Shown here piece after piece: positions 2,950 through 5,180 of a DNA stretch of 5,180 nucleotides. The notes under the pieces were generated by a model. It was not told the origin of the DNA. It did no database searches and was given only the letters and a program-made list of their open reading frames with translations. The DNA comes from Desulfobulbaceae bacterium. Lineage in GTDB: Bacteria > Desulfobacterota > Desulfobulbia > Desulfobulbales > Desulfocapsaceae. The DNA lies in the NCBI GenBank assembly GCA_030632405.1, contig DAOVUU010000227.1, forward strand, positions 1 through 5,180. Reading direction: 5' to 3'. Numbering within the stretch: the stretch's first letter is position 1; each line of letters begins with the position of its first letter. The position numbers and the translations under genes are program-made.

Positions 2950-5180
2950 ATGAACACAACACTTAAATTAAAACTCGTTTTTCTTGCGTCACTCATCTTC
3001 ATTGCAATTGTTACGATTGTTCCTTCATTTTATTCCGAGACTCCAGGTTGGTGGAAGACCTATATGGCTCCCGAAGGACTGCGGCTCGGCCTTGACCTTC
3101 AGGGCGGCATGCATCTTGTGCTCAAGGTCAATTTAGAAAAAGCTGAAGAAAATGCTTTGGAATTTGCCGCAACCGACCTCAAAGACAGCCTTGCGGAACA
3201 GTCGATCAGTGCGGTCAGGACCACTTCGTCATCAGCTGATACCATTATCTTCACACTGCCAAATACAAGCGCCGTTGACCAGGTGAGAGAAATTGCCACC
3301 GAGGATTTTCCCGATATAACCACCCGTATTGAAACCAAAGAGGGAAGTTTTCCTCGTATTTTTCTGACTCTTAAGCAGGAAAAAAAAGATTATATAAAAG
3401 TCCATGCGGTAGAACAGTCACTTGAAATTCTGCGTAACAGAATTGACCAGTTTGGTGTTGCCGAACCTGTCATAATCAGGCAGGGTGACAATGAAATAGT
3501 CATCCAGCTTCCCGGTGTAAAGGATCCCAAACGAGCACTCAAACTCCTCGGCGATACTGCCCAGCTTGAATTCAAACTTGTGGCCGATAGCGCCGGCATT
3601 AACCTGGTACAGTTAATTAATGAAGCCCGCAGTTCAGGCCAATGGGGTGATGGAGAAGCCATCAGTAAACTGAACCGGGCTCTGCAGAGCAGACTCCCGG
3701 AGAATACCTCAATTCATTTTGAGAAAAATATTGACCAGAAAACTGGTAGAGAGAGCCTGACTCCTCTCCTTATTGAAAACAAAATCCTCATGTCAGGAGA
3801 CATGATTAAAGATGCCCAGGTAAGAATCGGCGGCAGCTTTAACGAACCCTACGTCAGCCTCGACATGACCGGGCGTGGCGGCAAGGTTTTCGCTACCATT
3901 ACGGAAAAAAACGTAGGGAGACGGATGGCTATCGTTCTGGACGAGATTGTCAGGTCTGCCCCGGTTATCCGTGAACGTATCCTCGGTGGTTCTGCACAGA
4001 TTTCCGGCAGCTTTACCCATGAAGACGCGGCCGACCTCGCCATTGTCCTCAGAGTAGGTGCCCTCCCCGCCCCGGTAGATATTATCCAGAACATGACGGT
4101 GGGTGCAAGCCTTGGTCAAGACTCTATAAACAAGGGTCTCACCTCGGGTATTTTTGGTGCTATACTGGTTCTCAGCTTCATGATTATCTACTACCGGACA
4201 TCGGGTATAATTGCCAACAGTGCTCTGATCCTGAATATTCTGTTTCTCTTCACCGGTCTGGCGATTCTCAATGCGACACTGACCCTCCCCGGTATCGCGG
4301 GTATTGTCCTTTCCATCGGAATGGCGGTTGACGCAAACGTTCTTATTTTTGAACGGATGCGGGAGGAATACGCCCTCGGAAAATCGGTGAGGTCAAGCGT
4401 TGACAGCGGCTTTGGCAAAGCATTTTTGACAATTATCGATTCCCAGGTAACAACCTTAATTACAGCTCTGGCTCTTTTCATGTTCGGTACCGGACCAATT
4501 AAGGGTTTTGCCATTACCCTCTCTTTGGGTATTATTTTTAACCTGTTCGCATCTCTTTTTTATGCCCGTACAATCTTCGACGCTGTTAATGCAATAAAGC
4601 CTCTGAAGAAGCTATCTTTCCTCCAGTTTACCAAACAACCGAATCTTGACTATCTGAAACTGAAAAATATCACCTACGGTATATCCGCCATTTTTATTAC
4701 TATCGGCATCATTGCCTTTATCCAGGTAGCCAGGGGAAAGGCAAATATGGGCGTCGATTTCTCCGGCGGATCCCTTCTCCAGTATAAGGCCAGCCAGGAT
4801 TTCACAATGGCCGAGATTCGAGAGGTTTTTGCCCAAAATGGGATGAAAGATGTCAATCTGCAAGAGGTTGAAGGTGAGCACCGCCTTATAATTAAGATTA
4901 AAAAATCTGAAGCGGTGGTTGCCAATCTCAATGAAACAGTCGATGAGATTCTCTCCGCAAACCTCGCTGACAAACAGTTTGTTCTGGAAAGCCAGTCCGA
5001 AATTGGTTCTTCAGTCAGTTCTGTCCTCAGAAATAAGGCCATCCAGGCCATTATTATTTCTCTTGCCGGAGTTATTGTCTACCTTGCCCTGAGATTCGAT
5101 ATTCGTTTTGGCCTTGCTGCAGCCATTGCAACCTTCCACGATGTCCTCGTGGTACTCGGTATCTGCTGGCTGATGAATGT
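2950..5180 (+). CDS. secDF: SecDF fusion: Sec translocon accessory protein (3' end outside window)
   Basis: One uninterrupted frame of 743 codons joins complete SecD to the first part of SecF. SecDF is an inner-membrane, proton-driven RND-type protein that pulls exported chains from SecYEG into the periplasm. SecD part: TM1 at about 9-27, GLDLQGG (47-53), RNRIDQFGVAEP (162-173), the periplasmic head around 290-375 ending in LRVGALPAPV, and TM2-TM6 at about 399-537. TM4 holds VDANVLIFERMREE, with Asp461 at the position of the conserved proton-pathway Asp of SecD. A cytoplasmic linker (about 540-575) leads to SecF TM1 (578-592), GVDFSGG (601-607) and FHDVLVVLG with Asp731, the conserved SecF Asp. 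About 100 residues, including the SecF conserved Arg region, should lie beyond the edge. AGGGA at 2940-2944, 5 nt before the ATG, supports the start. secD and secF are separate genes in many proteobacteria; no yajC lies upstream. Confidence 0.95.
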   Translation, partial: MNTTLKLKLVFLASLIFIAIVTIVPSFYSETPGWWKTYMAPEGLRLGLDLQGGMHLVLKVNLEKAEENALEFAATDLKDSLAEQSISAVRTTSSSADTIIFTLPNTSAVDQVREIATEDFPDITTRIETKEGSFPRIFLTLKQEKKDYIKVHAVEQSLEILRNRIDQFGVAEPVIIRQGDNEIVIQLPGVKDPKRALKLLGDTAQLEFKLVADSAGINLVQLINEARSSGQWGDGEAISKLNRALQSRLPENTSIHFEKNIDQKTGRESLTPLLIENKILMSGDMIKDAQVRIGGSFNEPYVSLDMTGRGGKVFATITEKNVGRRMAIVLDEIVRSAPVIRERILGGSAQISGSFTHEDAADLAIVLRVGALPAPVDIIQNMTVGASLGQDSINKGLTSGIFGAILVLSFMIIYYRTSGIIANSALILNILFLFTGLAILNATLTLPGIAGIVLSIGMAVDANVLIFERMREEYALGKSVRSSVDSGFGKAFLTIIDSQVTTLITALALFMFGTGPIKGFAITLSLGIIFNLFASLFYARTIFDAVNAIKPLKKLSFLQFTKQPNLDYLKLKNITYGISAIFITIGIIAFIQVARGKANMGVDFSGGSLLQYKASQDFTMAEIREVFAQNGMKDVNLQEVEGEHRLIIKIKKSEAVVANLNETVDEILSANLADKQFVLESQSEIGSSVSSVLRNKAIQAIIISLAGVIVYLALRFDIRFGLAAAIATFHDVLVVLGICWLMN

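Noticed and set aside
3099..5051. Several minus-strand reading frames of 79-125 codons inside secDF
   Set aside because: All lie opposite conserved SecD/SecF coding sequence, show Ser/Arg-rich antisense composition, and lack start signals or family motifs.

Overview
The window looks like chromosomal core and near-core sequence from an anaerobic, Gram-negative bacterium. The best guess is a sulfate reducer or related deltaproteobacterium (Desulfobacterota). BamD, an outer-membrane assembly lipoprotein, argues for a diderm. A NIL-domain ferredoxin and a LarB protein are typical of anaerobes. Base composition looks close to balanced and codon use looks uniform across the genes, judged by eye. 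No phage, plasmid, CRISPR, toxin-antitoxin or defence genes are visible.

Layout, left to right. (1) 1-344 (+): the C-terminal third of thioredoxin reductase, cut by the window edge. (2) 371-1150 (+): a BamD-type TPR lipoprotein, 26 nt downstream of trxB and probably co-transcribed. (3) 1156-1602 (-): a NIL-domain protein with two [4Fe-4S] motifs. It converges on bamD with only 5 bp between the stop codons. (4) 1603-1856: a 254-bp divergent intergenic region with a short tandem repeat and an imperfect hairpin. (5) 1857-2609 (+): larB, a nickel-pincer cofactor biosynthesis gene, without larA, larC or larE next to it. (6) 2610-2949: a repeat-rich intergenic region. It holds a palindromic MITE-like element, a perfect 37-bp direct repeat that copies the end of larB, a possible second degenerate element copy, and a candidate secDF promoter whose -35 box lies inside a near-perfect 18-bp palindrome. 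(7) 2950 to the window end (+): SecD and SecF fused in one uninterrupted reading frame, open at the right edge.

The genes do not form one pathway. trxB-bamD joins redox and envelope functions. The NIL-ferredoxin is plausibly part of the anaerobic homocysteine (reductive sulfur incorporation) route. larB makes the first intermediate of the nickel-pincer nucleotide. SecDF drives late steps of protein export and feeds the same envelope that BamD helps build. The most unusual parts are the repeat structure at the larB 3' end, the palindrome over the secDF promoter, and the secD-secF fusion without yajC upstream.
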